DNA of 64,000 bases, taken from NCBI RefSeq assembly GCF_900117425.1, contig NZ_FPEH01000018.1:33869-97868 (forward strand). Direction: 5' to 3'. Of the stretch, positions 8,941 through 16,404 are shown in pieces. How positions within the stretch are numbered: the stretch's first letter is position 1; each line of letters starts with the position of its first letter. Both the position numbers and the translations under genes were made by a program. The notes under the pieces are model-generated. The model saw only the letters and a list, made by a program, of their open reading frames with translations. It had not been told where the DNA came from and searched no databases. The DNA is from Novosphingobium sp. NDB2Meth1 (GTDB taxonomy: Bacteria; Pseudomonadota; Alphaproteobacteria; Sphingomonadales; Sphingomonadaceae).

Positions 8941-9599
8941 TCCCGGCGACGCCCGAACAGGAACGCCTCGTCCAGCAGGCGGCCCGGGCGCTGGCGCGGG
9001 CTGGGCTCGTCCATGCCTATGGCCATTGCAGCCTGCGGCTTGATCACGAGACGTTTCTCGTCTGCGCGGCCCGTCCGCTCGCGCTGGTCGGCGATGCGCC
9101 GGGGACCGTATGCCGCATCGAGAGACCTTTGCCGGAGGGCGTGCTCGGCGAAGTTCGTGCGCACCAGCAGATCTATGCGCGGCGGCCCGATGTCGGGGCC
9201 GTGTGCAGGATCATGCCGCCATCGCTCATGGCGCTTTCGACGCAAGGGCTCGTGCCCCGTCCGCGCCACGGGATCGGTGCTTACTTTGCCGATCTGCCGC
9301 TGTGGAACGATCCCCGGCTTCTCCGCGATGATGCTGCGGCGGCCGCGCTGGCAGCGACGCTGGGGGACAAGTCCGCCATCGTGATGCGCGGCAACGGCGC
9401 GATTGTGGCCGAGGCGTCCTTGCAACGCGCGGTTACGCTGGCGTGGTTTCTTGAAGATGCCGCGAGAGTGGAACGCGATGTGCGCGTCATGGGCCTCGAT
9501 CCGGCGCAGGGGCTGCTGGATGCGGATGAGATTGCCGCGCGTCAGGTCTGGTCCGGCGGCGTGGCCGAACGCATGTGGGACTATCTGACGCATGACTGA
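8937..9599 (+). CDS. Class II aldolase/adducin-family protein, CmtD-like decarboxylase candidate
   Basis: 220 residues from a GTG overlapping the aldolase stop. It has the class II aldolase outline: YGHCSLRLD near 25, then the [12 protein letters not shown] segment and the [10 protein letters not shown] loop. CmtD, which decarboxylates the carboxylated ring-fission product of p-cumate, belongs to this family, and the context is exactly that pathway. However, the usual metal-binding HxH after the RPDVxAV segment reads RIM here, and the His of the following GHG motif is Asn. It may therefore be a metal-independent or altered enzyme. Role in decarboxylation is inference. Confidence 0.6.
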   Translation: MIPATPEQERLVQQAARALARAGLVHAYGHCSLRLDHETFLVCAARPLALVGDAPGTVCRIERPLPEGVLGEVRAHQQIYARRPDVGAVCRIMPPSLMALSTQGLVPRPRHGIGAYFADLPLWNDPRLLRDDAAAAALAATLGDKSAIVMRGNGAIVAEASLQRAVTLAWFLEDAARVERDVRVMGLDPAQGLLDADEIAARQVWSGGVAERMWDYLTHD

Positions 9600-10362
9600 T
9601 ACCGAGCGATTGCTCACTTGCGCACCCAACTTTCGCGGCGTGACTCCGGCCATCGGCAGGGGCGGGCGATCGCTCGCGGCCGGCAGGCTCTACCGCGCGG
9701 ATGCGGTTGTCGATCCTACGCCCGAGGATCACGCAGTCCTTGCCCGACTCGGCATCGCGCTCGTGTTCGATCTGCGCAGCGCGGCAGAGCGGGCGCGGGT
9801 TCCGGGCGGGATCTGGGCCGAAACCGGCGCCGAGGTCCGGCCGATCGACATGCTCGCGCACGTGGAATGCGGCAGCAATCCCTGGTCAGCGCTGAAGGAC
9901 AGTCCAGATCGGCATGGCGCGGGTGCGGCCATGCAGACGCTTTACGCGGGGTTTCCGGCGGCGCTGCACGGCCAGCTTCGCCCTATCGCGGAAGCCATGA
10001 TCGGGTGCGAGGCAGCGGTGCTGATCCATTGTACCGCAGGCAAGGACCGCACTGGCTTTGCTATCGCCATCCTGCTTGCCGCACTCGGCGTCTCGATGGA
10101 CGAGATCATGGCGGACTATCTCGCAAGCCTCGGCCGCGACAACGCGCAGGCCCGTGAGGAGACGCGCCAGCTTATCTCCGGCCGCCTCGGCTTTGAACTC
10201 GATGAGCACGCCATCGACCGGTTGATGACGGTCGAGGAATCCTATCTCGCGGCCAGCTTTCAGGCGGTCGAGCAGCAGTTTGGCGGCACCGCATCCTACC
10301 TCGCCACGGCAGGCTTAACTGGTGCGCACATTGCTGCGCTGGAAAACCTTCTGCTCGCTTAG
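9592..10362 (+). CDS. Tyrosine-protein phosphatase, MptpB/Y_phosphatase3 type
   Basis: 256 residues. The family N-terminus (NFRGV then LYRADA, and the LVFDLRSAAER segment) is followed by the catalytic P-loop HCTAGKDRTG with nucleophile Cys147 and Arg153. Such proteins dephosphorylate phosphotyrosine, phosphoserine or phosphoinositides. Its ATG overlaps the preceding stop by 8 bases, so it is translationally tied to the lower-pathway genes although no phosphorylated intermediate is known in that route. It converges on the acyl-CoA dehydrogenase gene with a 4-base tail overlap. Confidence 0.82.
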   Translation: MTDTERLLTCAPNFRGVTPAIGRGGRSLAAGRLYRADAVVDPTPEDHAVLARLGIALVFDLRSAAERARVPGGIWAETGAEVRPIDMLAHVECGSNPWSALKDSPDRHGAGAAMQTLYAGFPAALHGQLRPIAEAMIGCEAAVLIHCTAGKDRTGFAIAILLAALGVSMDEIMADYLASLGRDNAQAREETRQLISGRLGFELDEHAIDRLMTVEESYLAASFQAVEQQFGGTASYLATAGLTGAHIAALENLLLA

Positions 10363-11501
10363 AGCGAACGCCCCACCAAATCGCGCATGATCTCGCTGGT
10401 GCCGCCATAGATGCGCCGCACGCGTGCATCGCGCCAGATCCGGGCAATCGGGTACTCGTTCATGTAGCCCGCACCGCCGTGCAGCTGAAGCGCGGCATCG
10501 CAGGCCTCCCACTGCATCTCGGTGTGCCAGTACTTGGAGGCCGCCGCCTCGTTCGCCGTCAGCTCGCCCCGCACATGGCGTTCGATGGCCCAGTCCAGAT
10601 GCGCCCAGCCGACCTGGAGCTTGGCCTTGATGTCGGCGAGCGTGAACCGGGTGTTCTGGAAGTCGATCACCTTCTTGCCGAAGGCCGTGCGGTCGCGCAC
10701 GAAGGCAACCGCCTCGTCATAGGCGCGCTGCGCCGCAGCCTGCGCCGTGATCGAGATCGAGAGGCGTTCCTGCGGCAGGTCGCTGACGAGATAGATGAAG
10801 CCGCGATTGACTTCGCCGATCACGTTGCTGGCTGGCACGCGCACATCGTTGAAGAACAGCTCGGACGTATCCGACATCCACTGGCCGATCTTGTCGAGAT
10901 TGCGGCCGCGTTCGAACCCGGGGCGGGTGGCTTCCACGAGGATCAGCGAGGTGCCCTTTGCGCCCAGATCGGGTTCGGTCTTGCACACGGTGAGGATCAG
11001 GTCGGCGTTCTGGCCGTTGGTGATGTAGGTTTTCGAACCGTTGATGATGAAATCGTCGCCGTCCCGCCGGGCGGAGGCGCGCACGCCCTGAAGGTCGGAG
11101 CCGGCGCCGGGTTCGGTCATCGCGATCGCGCCGATGGCCTCCCCGCGCAGCATCTGCGGCAGCCAGCGCTGCTTCAGCGCATCGCTGGCGTAGCGCACGA
11201 GGTAGGGCATCGTGATGTCGCTCTGCAGCGTCACGCTGTCCGACATCATCGCGTAGGTGAATTCCTCGTTGAGGATCGCGTTGAAGGTGAAATCGAGCGC
11301 CATACCGCCATATTCGCATGGCATGGTCGGGCATAGCAGGCCAGCCTCGCCCGCTTTCAGCCAGAAATCACGCTTGACCACGCCGGCTTCGTCGAACTCG
11401 GCGATGCGGGGGGTGAATTCGCGCGCGATGAACTTGCGGACCATGTCGCGGAAGGCGCGGTGCTCCTCGCCAAACAGGCGGCTGCCATCTCTCTCCAGCA
11501 T
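10359..11501 (-). CDS. Acyl-CoA dehydrogenase, long-chain/isovaleryl-like
   Basis: 380 residues with the three ACAD domains: N-terminal helical, the FAD-binding AMTEPGAGSDLQG loop at 127-139, and a C-terminal four-helix domain ending IYGGTSEIM. The position of the catalytic Glu of short- and medium-chain enzymes is Gly here (YGGT), while Glu245 in DLPQERL matches the LCAD/IVD catalytic position. It would oxidise an acyl-CoA to the enoyl-CoA. If the upper pathway releases isobutyrate, isobutyryl-CoA is a conceivable substrate, but the family type fits longer or branched acyl groups equally well. The motif at 11541-11561 lies 40 bases upstream. Confidence 0.85.
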   Translation of the reverse strand: MLERDGSRLFGEEHRAFRDMVRKFIAREFTPRIAEFDEAGVVKRDFWLKAGEAGLLCPTMPCEYGGMALDFTFNAILNEEFTYAMMSDSVTLQSDITMPYLVRYASDALKQRWLPQMLRGEAIGAIAMTEPGAGSDLQGVRASARRDGDDFIINGSKTYITNGQNADLILTVCKTEPDLGAKGTSLILVEATRPGFERGRNLDKIGQWMSDTSELFFNDVRVPASNVIGEVNRGFIYLVSDLPQERLSISITAQAAAQRAYDEAVAFVRDRTAFGKKVIDFQNTRFTLADIKAKLQVGWAHLDWAIERHVRGELTANEAAASKYWHTEMQWEACDAALQLHGGAGYMNEYPIARIWRDARVRRIYGGTSEIMRDLVGRSL

Positions 11502-11540
11502 GCGGTGTGTTCCTCTACCTCTCGCGCCAATTTCATTTTT

Positions 11541-11561
11541 GCGTATAGATTAAACGCAAAA
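11541..11561. promoter_or_regulatory. Candidate operator, second copy of the GCGTAT-N7-ACGCAAAA site
   Basis: Within a longer inverted repeat TTTTGCGT (11537-11544), 9-base spacer, ACGCAAAA (11554-11561). It matches the 277-297 site in length and at 17 of 21 bases. It lies between the divergent acyl-CoA dehydrogenase and P450 genes, nearer the former. Shared control with the XylM-like gene is inferred. Confidence 0.5.
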
Positions 11562-11613
11562 GTGTGATACCGTGCGGCTGCATAAATGCCCAGCGCCAAG
11601 ATTGTAAAGTACT

Positions 11614-11623
11614 AAACTAGTTT
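11614..11623. promoter_or_regulatory. Perfect 10-bp palindrome AAACTAGTTT upstream of the P450
   Basis: AAACTAGTTT sits 24 bases before the P450 ATG, between an upstream TTGTAAAG and the strong GGAGAGGAGAGAGG ribosome binding site. In GC-rich surroundings it stands out and could be a repressor site, though a 10-base palindrome alone is weak evidence. Confidence 0.3.
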
Positions 11624-11646
11624 GGCGTACGGAGAGGAGAGAGGCG

Positions 11647-12894
11647 ATGTCAGCAGTGGAAGCTCTGCCCCGCGAAGGGCTTGACGTATCGGAAGGTGGA
11701 CTCTGGGCCCGCAGCGCCTGGCGGCCAATGTTCGCGCAGCTGCGCGAGAACGACCCGGTCAACTACTGCCAGAACAGCTTCTTCGGTCCGTACTGGTCGA
11801 TCACCCGCTACGAGGACATCGTTGCGGTCGAGGGTGATCCTCAAACGTTCTCCTCTTCGTGGGAGCATGGCGGGATCGTCATTTTCGACATGCAGGACAC
11901 CGGGGTCCAGCTGCGCATGTTCATCGCCATGGATGATCCCGAGCACGGCGAGAAGCGCAAGGCCGTCGCGCCTGCCGTCGCGCCGAGCGAGATCACCAAA
12001 CTGGCCGGCCCCTTGCGCGAACGGACACGAGCGATCCTTGATGCGCTCCCGGTCGGCACGCCATTCGATTGGGTGCACAGCGTTTCGATTCCGCTCACCA
12101 CTGCCATGATCGCCACGTTGTTCGATTTCCCGTGGGAAGAGCGCAATAAGCTGCCTGAATGGTCCGACTGGGCCGCGAAGATCGATATTGGCCCCGATCC
12201 GGTGCTCAATGCCGAACGCGAGCGCCACGTCTTCGAAATGGCCGCGCGCTTCAAGGAGCTTTACGACGAACGCCGCGCAGCGCCGCCCAAGGCCGATCTG
12301 CTGTCGATGATGGCGCATTCCAGCTCGTTCGGGGACATGGACGAGCAGCGTTTCATCGGTGCGATCGCGCTGCTGCTGGTCGGCGGAAACGACACCACGC
12401 GCAATTCGATGTCGGGTCTGATCGAGCGGATCAACCAGTTCCCGGATGCTTGGGCGGCGGTGAAAACCGATCCGGCAGCGCTCGCCTCGGGCGCGGCAAC
12501 AGAAACCATCCGCTTGCAGACCCCTATCGCGCACATGCGCCGCACCGCCACGCGCGATGTGGAATTCCGCGGCAAGACCATCCGCAAGGGGGACAAGGTC
12601 GTGCTCTGGTACAACTCGGCCAACCGCGATGAAACCGTATTCCCCGATGGCGACCGCTGGGACCCGGCGCGCGAAAACTCGCGGCGCCACCTCTCGTTCG
12701 GCTATGGCATCCACCGCTGCCTCGGCGCGCGTCTCGCCGAGCTGCAGCTGGTCACGCTTATCGAGGAAATGGCGGCGCGCGACATGGAGGTCAAAATGGT
12801 CGGAGAGCCGCACCGGCTGCCCTCCTGTTTCACCAATGGCTATGAGCAAATCATGGTCACGATGACCCGCGCGGAAGGGGGCGCCCATGGCTGA
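11647..12894 (+). CDS. Cytochrome P450, CYP153-like
   Basis: 415 residues, soluble bacterial class. The I-helix GGNDTTRNSMSG, the ETIRLQTPIAHMRR segment containing ExxR, and the heme loop FGYGIHRCLG with Cys358 are all present. The GGNDTTRNSMS and FGPYWSITR blocks are typical of CYP153 terminal alkane/alkyl hydroxylases. Product would be a primary alcohol from an n-alkyl or alkylbenzene chain. ATG follows a long purine-rich ribosome binding site. It overlaps the rubredoxin gene by 8 bases, an unexpected partner because CYP153 enzymes normally take electrons from a [2Fe-2S] ferredoxin. Confidence 0.85.
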   Translation: MSAVEALPREGLDVSEGGLWARSAWRPMFAQLRENDPVNYCQNSFFGPYWSITRYEDIVAVEGDPQTFSSSWEHGGIVIFDMQDTGVQLRMFIAMDDPEHGEKRKAVAPAVAPSEITKLAGPLRERTRAILDALPVGTPFDWVHSVSIPLTTAMIATLFDFPWEERNKLPEWSDWAAKIDIGPDPVLNAERERHVFEMAARFKELYDERRAAPPKADLLSMMAHSSSFGDMDEQRFIGAIALLLVGGNDTTRNSMSGLIERINQFPDAWAAVKTDPAALASGAATETIRLQTPIAHMRRTATRDVEFRGKTIRKGDKVVLWYNSANRDETVFPDGDRWDPARENSRRHLSFGYGIHRCLGARLAELQLVTLIEEMAARDMEVKMVGEPHRLPSCFTNGYEQIMVTMTRAEGGAHG

Positions 12895-13066
12895 TGCCTT
12901 CCGCCGCTATCGCTGCCAGAATTGCAGCCACGTCTACGACGAGGCGCTGGGCGATCTCGAATCCGGTCTGGCCCCGGGCACGCGCTGGGAAGACGTGCCC
13001 GACGACTGGATCTGCCCGGAATGCGGTTCGGAAAAGCGCGATTATATGCTGATCGACTGGGAGTAG
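12887..13066 (+). CDS. Rubredoxin
   Basis: 59 residues. Two iron-binding pairs are visible: Cys10-x2-Cys13 (RCQNCSHVYDE) and Cys43-x2-Cys46 (WICPECGSEKRDY), with the aromatic and acidic residues between them that define rubredoxins of the AlkG type. It carries single electrons to oxygenases, classically the AlkB membrane hydroxylase. Its ATG lies 8 bases inside the P450 gene, so translation is coupled to it. It could serve the P450, the XylM-like hydroxylase at the left edge, or another AlkB-type enzyme. No rubredoxin reductase is in the window. Confidence 0.93.
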   Translation: MADAFRRYRCQNCSHVYDEALGDLESGLAPGTRWEDVPDDWICPECGSEKRDYMLIDWE

Positions 13067-13076
13067 TTCCCCTGCG

Positions 13077-13736
13077 CTACTCTACGTAGTGTGCGGTCGT
13101 CTTGGCCCGCAGGTCCTCCGCACTCACGCCCGGCGCAAGCTCGATCAGCTTGAATGGCGAGGCATGATCGAGCCGCGCGAAGACCGCGAGATCGGTGATT
13201 ACCATGTCGACCACGCCCTTGCCGGTCAGCGGCAGGGTGCAGGCGGGGATGAACTTAGGCGCGCCGTCCTTGGCGCAGTGCTCCATCACCACGATGATCT
13301 TCTTGACGCCTGCGACGAGGTCCATCGCGCCGCCCATGCCCTTGATCATCTTGCCGGGCACCATCCAGTTGGCGATGTCGCCGTTTTCGGCCACTTCCAT
13401 CGCGCCCAGCACGGTGAGGTCGATGTGCCCGCCGCGGATCATCGCAAAGCTCTGCGCGCTGTCGAAATAGGCCGATTGCGGCAGTTCGCTGATCGTCTGC
13501 TTGCCGGCGTTGATGAGGTCGGCGTCTTCCTCGCCCGCGAGCGGAAAGGGCCCGATGCCGAGCATGCCGTTCTCGCTCTGCAGCGTGACGGTCATGCCTT
13601 CGGGGATATGGTTCGCCACCAAGGTCGGGATGCCGATGCCGAGGTTCACATAGAAGCCGTCCTGAAGCTCGCGCGCGGCGCGGGCGGCCATCTGGTCGCG
13701 GGTCCAGCCTGCGGTCAGTCCATCATGCTTGGTCAT
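13077..13736 (-). CDS. 3-oxoacid CoA-transferase, subunit B
   Basis: 219 residues, CoA-transferase family I small subunit. The [12 protein letters not shown] motif contains the catalytic glutamate (Glu55) that forms the enzyme-CoA thioester. With subunit A it moves CoA from succinyl-CoA to a 3-oxoacid such as acetoacetate or 3-oxoadipate. Its start overlaps the end of subunit A by one base. It converges on the rubredoxin gene, with ten bases between them. The acceptor acid is not determined by sequence. Confidence 0.88.
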   Translation of the reverse strand: MTKHDGLTAGWTRDQMAARAARELQDGFYVNLGIGIPTLVANHIPEGMTVTLQSENGMLGIGPFPLAGEEDADLINAGKQTISELPQSAYFDSAQSFAMIRGGHIDLTVLGAMEVAENGDIANWMVPGKMIKGMGGAMDLVAGVKKIIVVMEHCAKDGAPKFIPACTLPLTGKGVVDMVITDLAVFARLDHASPFKLIELAPGVSAEDLRAKTTAHYVE

Positions 13737-14446
13737 CAGCCGACATCCGTGTTGCGAACAGTGCGGAACTCGATCTTCTTGTCGTAAGGCGAACCCACGA
13801 TCATCCGCTGGACGTAGACGCCCGGCAGGTGGACGCTATCTGGATCAAGGCTGCCGGTGGGGACGATTTCCTCCACCTCGACCACGCAGACCTTGCCGCA
13901 GGTTGCCGCCGGCACGTTGAAATTGCGTGCCGTCTTGCGGAACACGACGTTGCCGGTCTCGTCCGCCTTCCATGCCTTTACCAGCGCCAGATCGGCGAAG
14001 ATGCCTTCCTCGAGAATGTATTCCTGGCCGCCGAAAACCTTGGATTCCTTGCCCTCGGCCACCAGGGTGCCGACACCGGTCTTGGTGTAGAAGCCCGGAA
14101 TGCCCGCGCCGCCCGCACGCATGCGTTCGGCCAGCGTGCCCTGGGGGCAGAATTCCACTTCCAGCTCGCCCGAAAGGTACTGACGCTCGAACTCCTTGTT
14201 CTCGCCCACGTAGCTGGCGATCATCTTCTTCACCTGCCGCGTGCGCAGCAGCATGCCGATGCCTTCGTTGTCGATCCCGGCGTTGTTGCTGGCAAAGGTG
14301 AGGTCCTTGACCCCGGAATCGCGCACCGCATTCAGGAGGCGCTCGGGAATGCCGCAAAGGCCGAAGCCCCCGCAGGCGATCAGGAGACCATCGCGCAGCA
14401 GCCCGTCAAGGGCACTGGCGGCATCGGGATAAAGCTTGTTGGCCAT
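13736..14446 (-). CDS. 3-oxoacid CoA-transferase, subunit A
   Basis: 236 residues. The N-terminal [10 protein letters not shown] motif and the [13 protein letters not shown] segment are the CoA-binding signatures of the ScoA/CtfA/PcaI family. It pairs with the B subunit directly downstream. In this neighbourhood it could activate or recycle acids from ring cleavage or beta-oxidation. The gene is divergent from the LysR regulator, with about 85 bases between them, a common arrangement for LysR-controlled targets. Confidence 0.88.
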   Translation of the reverse strand: MANKLYPDAASALDGLLRDGLLIACGGFGLCGIPERLLNAVRDSGVKDLTFASNNAGIDNEGIGMLLRTRQVKKMIASYVGENKEFERQYLSGELEVEFCPQGTLAERMRAGGAGIPGFYTKTGVGTLVAEGKESKVFGGQEYILEEGIFADLALVKAWKADETGNVVFRKTARNFNVPAATCGKVCVVEVEEIVPTGSLDPDSVHLPGVYVQRMIVGSPYDKKIEFRTVRNTDVG

Positions 14447-14532
14447 GGTTCCTCCGTGCGGGGTTGAACCTTACGGCTCCGAAGGATTAGGTTCCAATGA
14501 TTAGATTTATCCAGATTTGATAAGAGTTGGCT

Positions 14533-15405
14533 ATGCATAAGCTTGCAATCTACCACCTTGAAACGCTGCTCTGGATCGCCCGTCTCGGCACTTTCCGCGC
14601 AGCGGCCGAGCGCCTGCATACCACTCAGCCAGCCATCTCAGCCCGCGTCCGCGAGATCGAGACTCAACTGGGAGTTGCCATCTTTCGCCGCGAGGGCAGG
14701 GGCGTGGTGTTGACAGCGCGAGGTCGGCAACTGGTTCAGGATTGCGAACCTTTGCTTGCAGGGTTGGAACGCGCGCTGCTTGAAGCAGGAAGCTATGCCG
14801 GGGCGACCGGGGTAGTGCGGATTGCTGCGGGCGAGATCGCGGCGGCCACTTGCCTCCCGCAATTTGTCAGCTCGGTGGGCCATGATTTTCCTGGCGTCAC
14901 CCTCCAGATCGACCTCGATCTGACTGCACGAATGCTGCAGAACGTGCTGGCAGGCACACGCGACATCGCGTTTCTCGCAGGTCCCGTTTCCAGCCCTGGC
15001 CTGCGCACAATGCCGATCGGGGACGTTGGTCTCGTCTGGTTGACCAGCCCGCGCGCGGATTTCCCGCCGTATCTTGATGTGCGTGCCCCGGTGTGGTCCG
15101 TCGGGGAGCATTCGCCGATTCATCGGATCGCGGGCGAGAGCCTTAGATCGGCTGGATTGCGGCTGCGCGCCTTCAACTTGTGCAACAATGTCGAGACCAT
15201 GCTTTCTCTTGTCGCGCGTGGCACTGGTGCAGCGCTCTTCCCGGAAACCATGGCGCGCCGCTACATTGCAAACGGCAGCCTCGTCGAATGCCATGTTCCG
15301 CCGATTGCTCGCTTGCAGTTCGAAGTCGCCATACGGGAAAACGAAAGCGATCCGGTGACCTTGGAATTGTTCCGACGCGCGTCTGCGCTTTCTGTCGCTA
15401 CCTGA
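14533..15405 (+). CDS. LysR-family transcriptional regulator
   Basis: 290 residues. N-terminal winged helix with LGTFRAAAERLHTTQPAISARVREIE at about 15-42, then a LysR substrate-binding domain of two alpha/beta lobes. ATG at 14533 is chosen over an in-frame TTG two codons earlier. It is divergent from the CoA-transferase genes and is likely to control them and itself. The effector is unknown. Confidence 0.85.
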   Translation: MHKLAIYHLETLLWIARLGTFRAAAERLHTTQPAISARVREIETQLGVAIFRREGRGVVLTARGRQLVQDCEPLLAGLERALLEAGSYAGATGVVRIAAGEIAAATCLPQFVSSVGHDFPGVTLQIDLDLTARMLQNVLAGTRDIAFLAGPVSSPGLRTMPIGDVGLVWLTSPRADFPPYLDVRAPVWSVGEHSPIHRIAGESLRSAGLRLRAFNLCNNVETMLSLVARGTGAALFPETMARRYIANGSLVECHVPPIARLQFEVAIRENESDPVTLELFRRASALSVAT

Positions 15406-15865
15406 GTTGACGGACAGAGGCTCCCGGATGTTGGCAATGCGCCACACTACATTCGATTCAGCCCGGCCCATGAACCGATCGTCGAAAAGCCCTAAATCAT
15501 GGGGGTAAGGTTGGGGGTATTGACAGACGATACCTCAAAAAAAGATTTTAAAACAAAAATTTGTAGGTTCATAAAAGATCCCTCCTCCGCTACCAATCGC
15601 TTATCCGGAAGCTTCCAGATGCTTCCGGGCATTCCAAGAAGATCAAAGAAGAGCAGAGGTTTGCGGGTGATTCGGGTCCGCATGCGCCTGGTGCCTTCCT
15701 CGTGCAACCAAATTTGGCGTGAGTGGTGGGCACCGGAATGACAGACACTGGGGTTGCGAGCCTGTCAGCTGGAATACGCCAAGATTAAAGTCTTCTAACG
15801 CGCGCTTCGCCGCAGTGGGGTTGCTCATCCGCAGCTGTGGACGGCTCGGACCGGCCAGCACGAAA
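15406..15865. other. Non-coding, partly AT-rich stretch without a convincing gene
   Basis: No supported gene is seen. The part at 15520-15580 is strikingly AT-rich against the GC-rich background, and a GGGGGTAAGG/GGGGGTATTG pair is at about 15501-15523, of a kind often seen near integrase genes. A short leftward reading frame ending SVNTPNLTPM lies here but has no recognisable domain. This looks like the scar of a lost mobile element. Confidence 0.4.
15578..15595 (+). other. tRNA-3'-end-like sequence, possible attachment-site remnant
   Basis: The sequence ATCCCTCCTCCGCTACCA resembles a tRNA 3' end including CCA, and GGTTC precedes it at 15566-15570. The spacing does not allow a T-arm, so this is not a tRNA gene. 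A bare tRNA tail beside an AT-rich stretch is what an att site left by an integrative element would look like. Weak evidence. Confidence 0.25.
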
Positions 15866-15895
15866 CAAGCCTCCGGCCCTTGGACCGGAGGCTTG
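15866..15895 (-). terminator. Strong stem-loop, terminator-like on the minus strand
   Basis: Perfect 11-bp stem CAAGCCTCCGG (15866-15876) and CCGGAGGCTTG (15885-15895) with an 8-base loop. Read on the minus strand it is followed by TTTCG, a weak T tract. It begins exactly where similarity to GlmS ends, so it may be an old terminator joined to the glmS start by deletion. Confidence 0.5.
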
Positions 15896-16102
15896 CCCTG
15901 CCAGCCCGCGGCGTTGGGGCTCCTCGGCCAGCACTTGCCCCAGATTGATCAGTTTGCCCCCGGCTCGGCGGCGCACGATCGCTCCGTCTTCGACGGTAGC
16001 GATACCGGCTGAGGCATACCCGCGGTATTGGTGCCGACGTAATGCTGTGAACAGGCAACCTTCAACAGGCTGGCCACTGACGATCCCCACAATGCCTCAC
16101 AT
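15896..16102 (-). pseudogene. glmS: Remnant of glmS (glutamine--fructose-6-phosphate aminotransferase), first 69 codons
   Basis: Translation from ATG at 16102 gives M-stop-GIVGIVSGQPVEG, then LRRHQYRGYASAGIATVEDG and RRRAGGKLINL, unmistakably the N-terminal amidotransferase domain of GlmS. The second codon, which must encode the catalytic cysteine in MCGIVG, is TGA here. The otherwise conserved Asp of YRGYDSAG is Ala. Similarity stops after codon 69, at the edge of the 15866-15895 hairpin, well before the essential HTRWATHG block. The fragment is therefore dead as an aminotransferase. A functional glmS must exist elsewhere. Confidence 0.8.
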
Positions 16103-16404
16103 GATAAGTCCCTTCGCCGCATAGAGCATGGCTGTTGGTTATCCCTTTCGGCATGGGCTCTCTGCGCCTGCGGCCTTTGCGGCGGCTTTTCTGGCGGGTT
16201 ACGAATGCGTCATGTTGGCAGGACAGGGCCAGGTCTCCGCAGGAAGGCCACAACCGGCGTGCCTGCCGTTTGATCCGATCCGGACATGATTTGCCACAAG
16301 GCCATTGCAAGACATGTTGCGATGAGACTATGGGCGCCCGCATTCGTTACCGGCAGGCTGGACCTCTGCTGGGCATGTCGTCAATTTGACAGCAGGCAGC
16401 AGAG
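16103..16404. other. Intergenic region upstream of the metal efflux operon
   Basis: About 300 bases between the glmS remnant and the efflux operon. A short open frame from ATG at 16128 has no recognisable similarity and no good ribosome binding site. The promoter of the efflux operon should lie here, but no clear metal-regulator site was recognised. Confidence 0.35.

Noticed and set aside
15566..15595. A complete tRNA gene
   Set aside because: Only a 3'-end-like string is present; no T-arm, anticodon arm or acceptor partner can be folded from the neighbouring bases.
15492..15707. 71-codon minus-strand frame ending SVNTPNLTPMI as an integrase start
   Set aside because: The tail recalls sequences near integrase genes, but no catalytic domain follows and the frame stops at once.
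16128..16293. Small plus-strand frame beginning MAVGYPFRHGL
   Set aside because: No ribosome binding site, no recognisable similarity, and it lies in a region with other decay signs.
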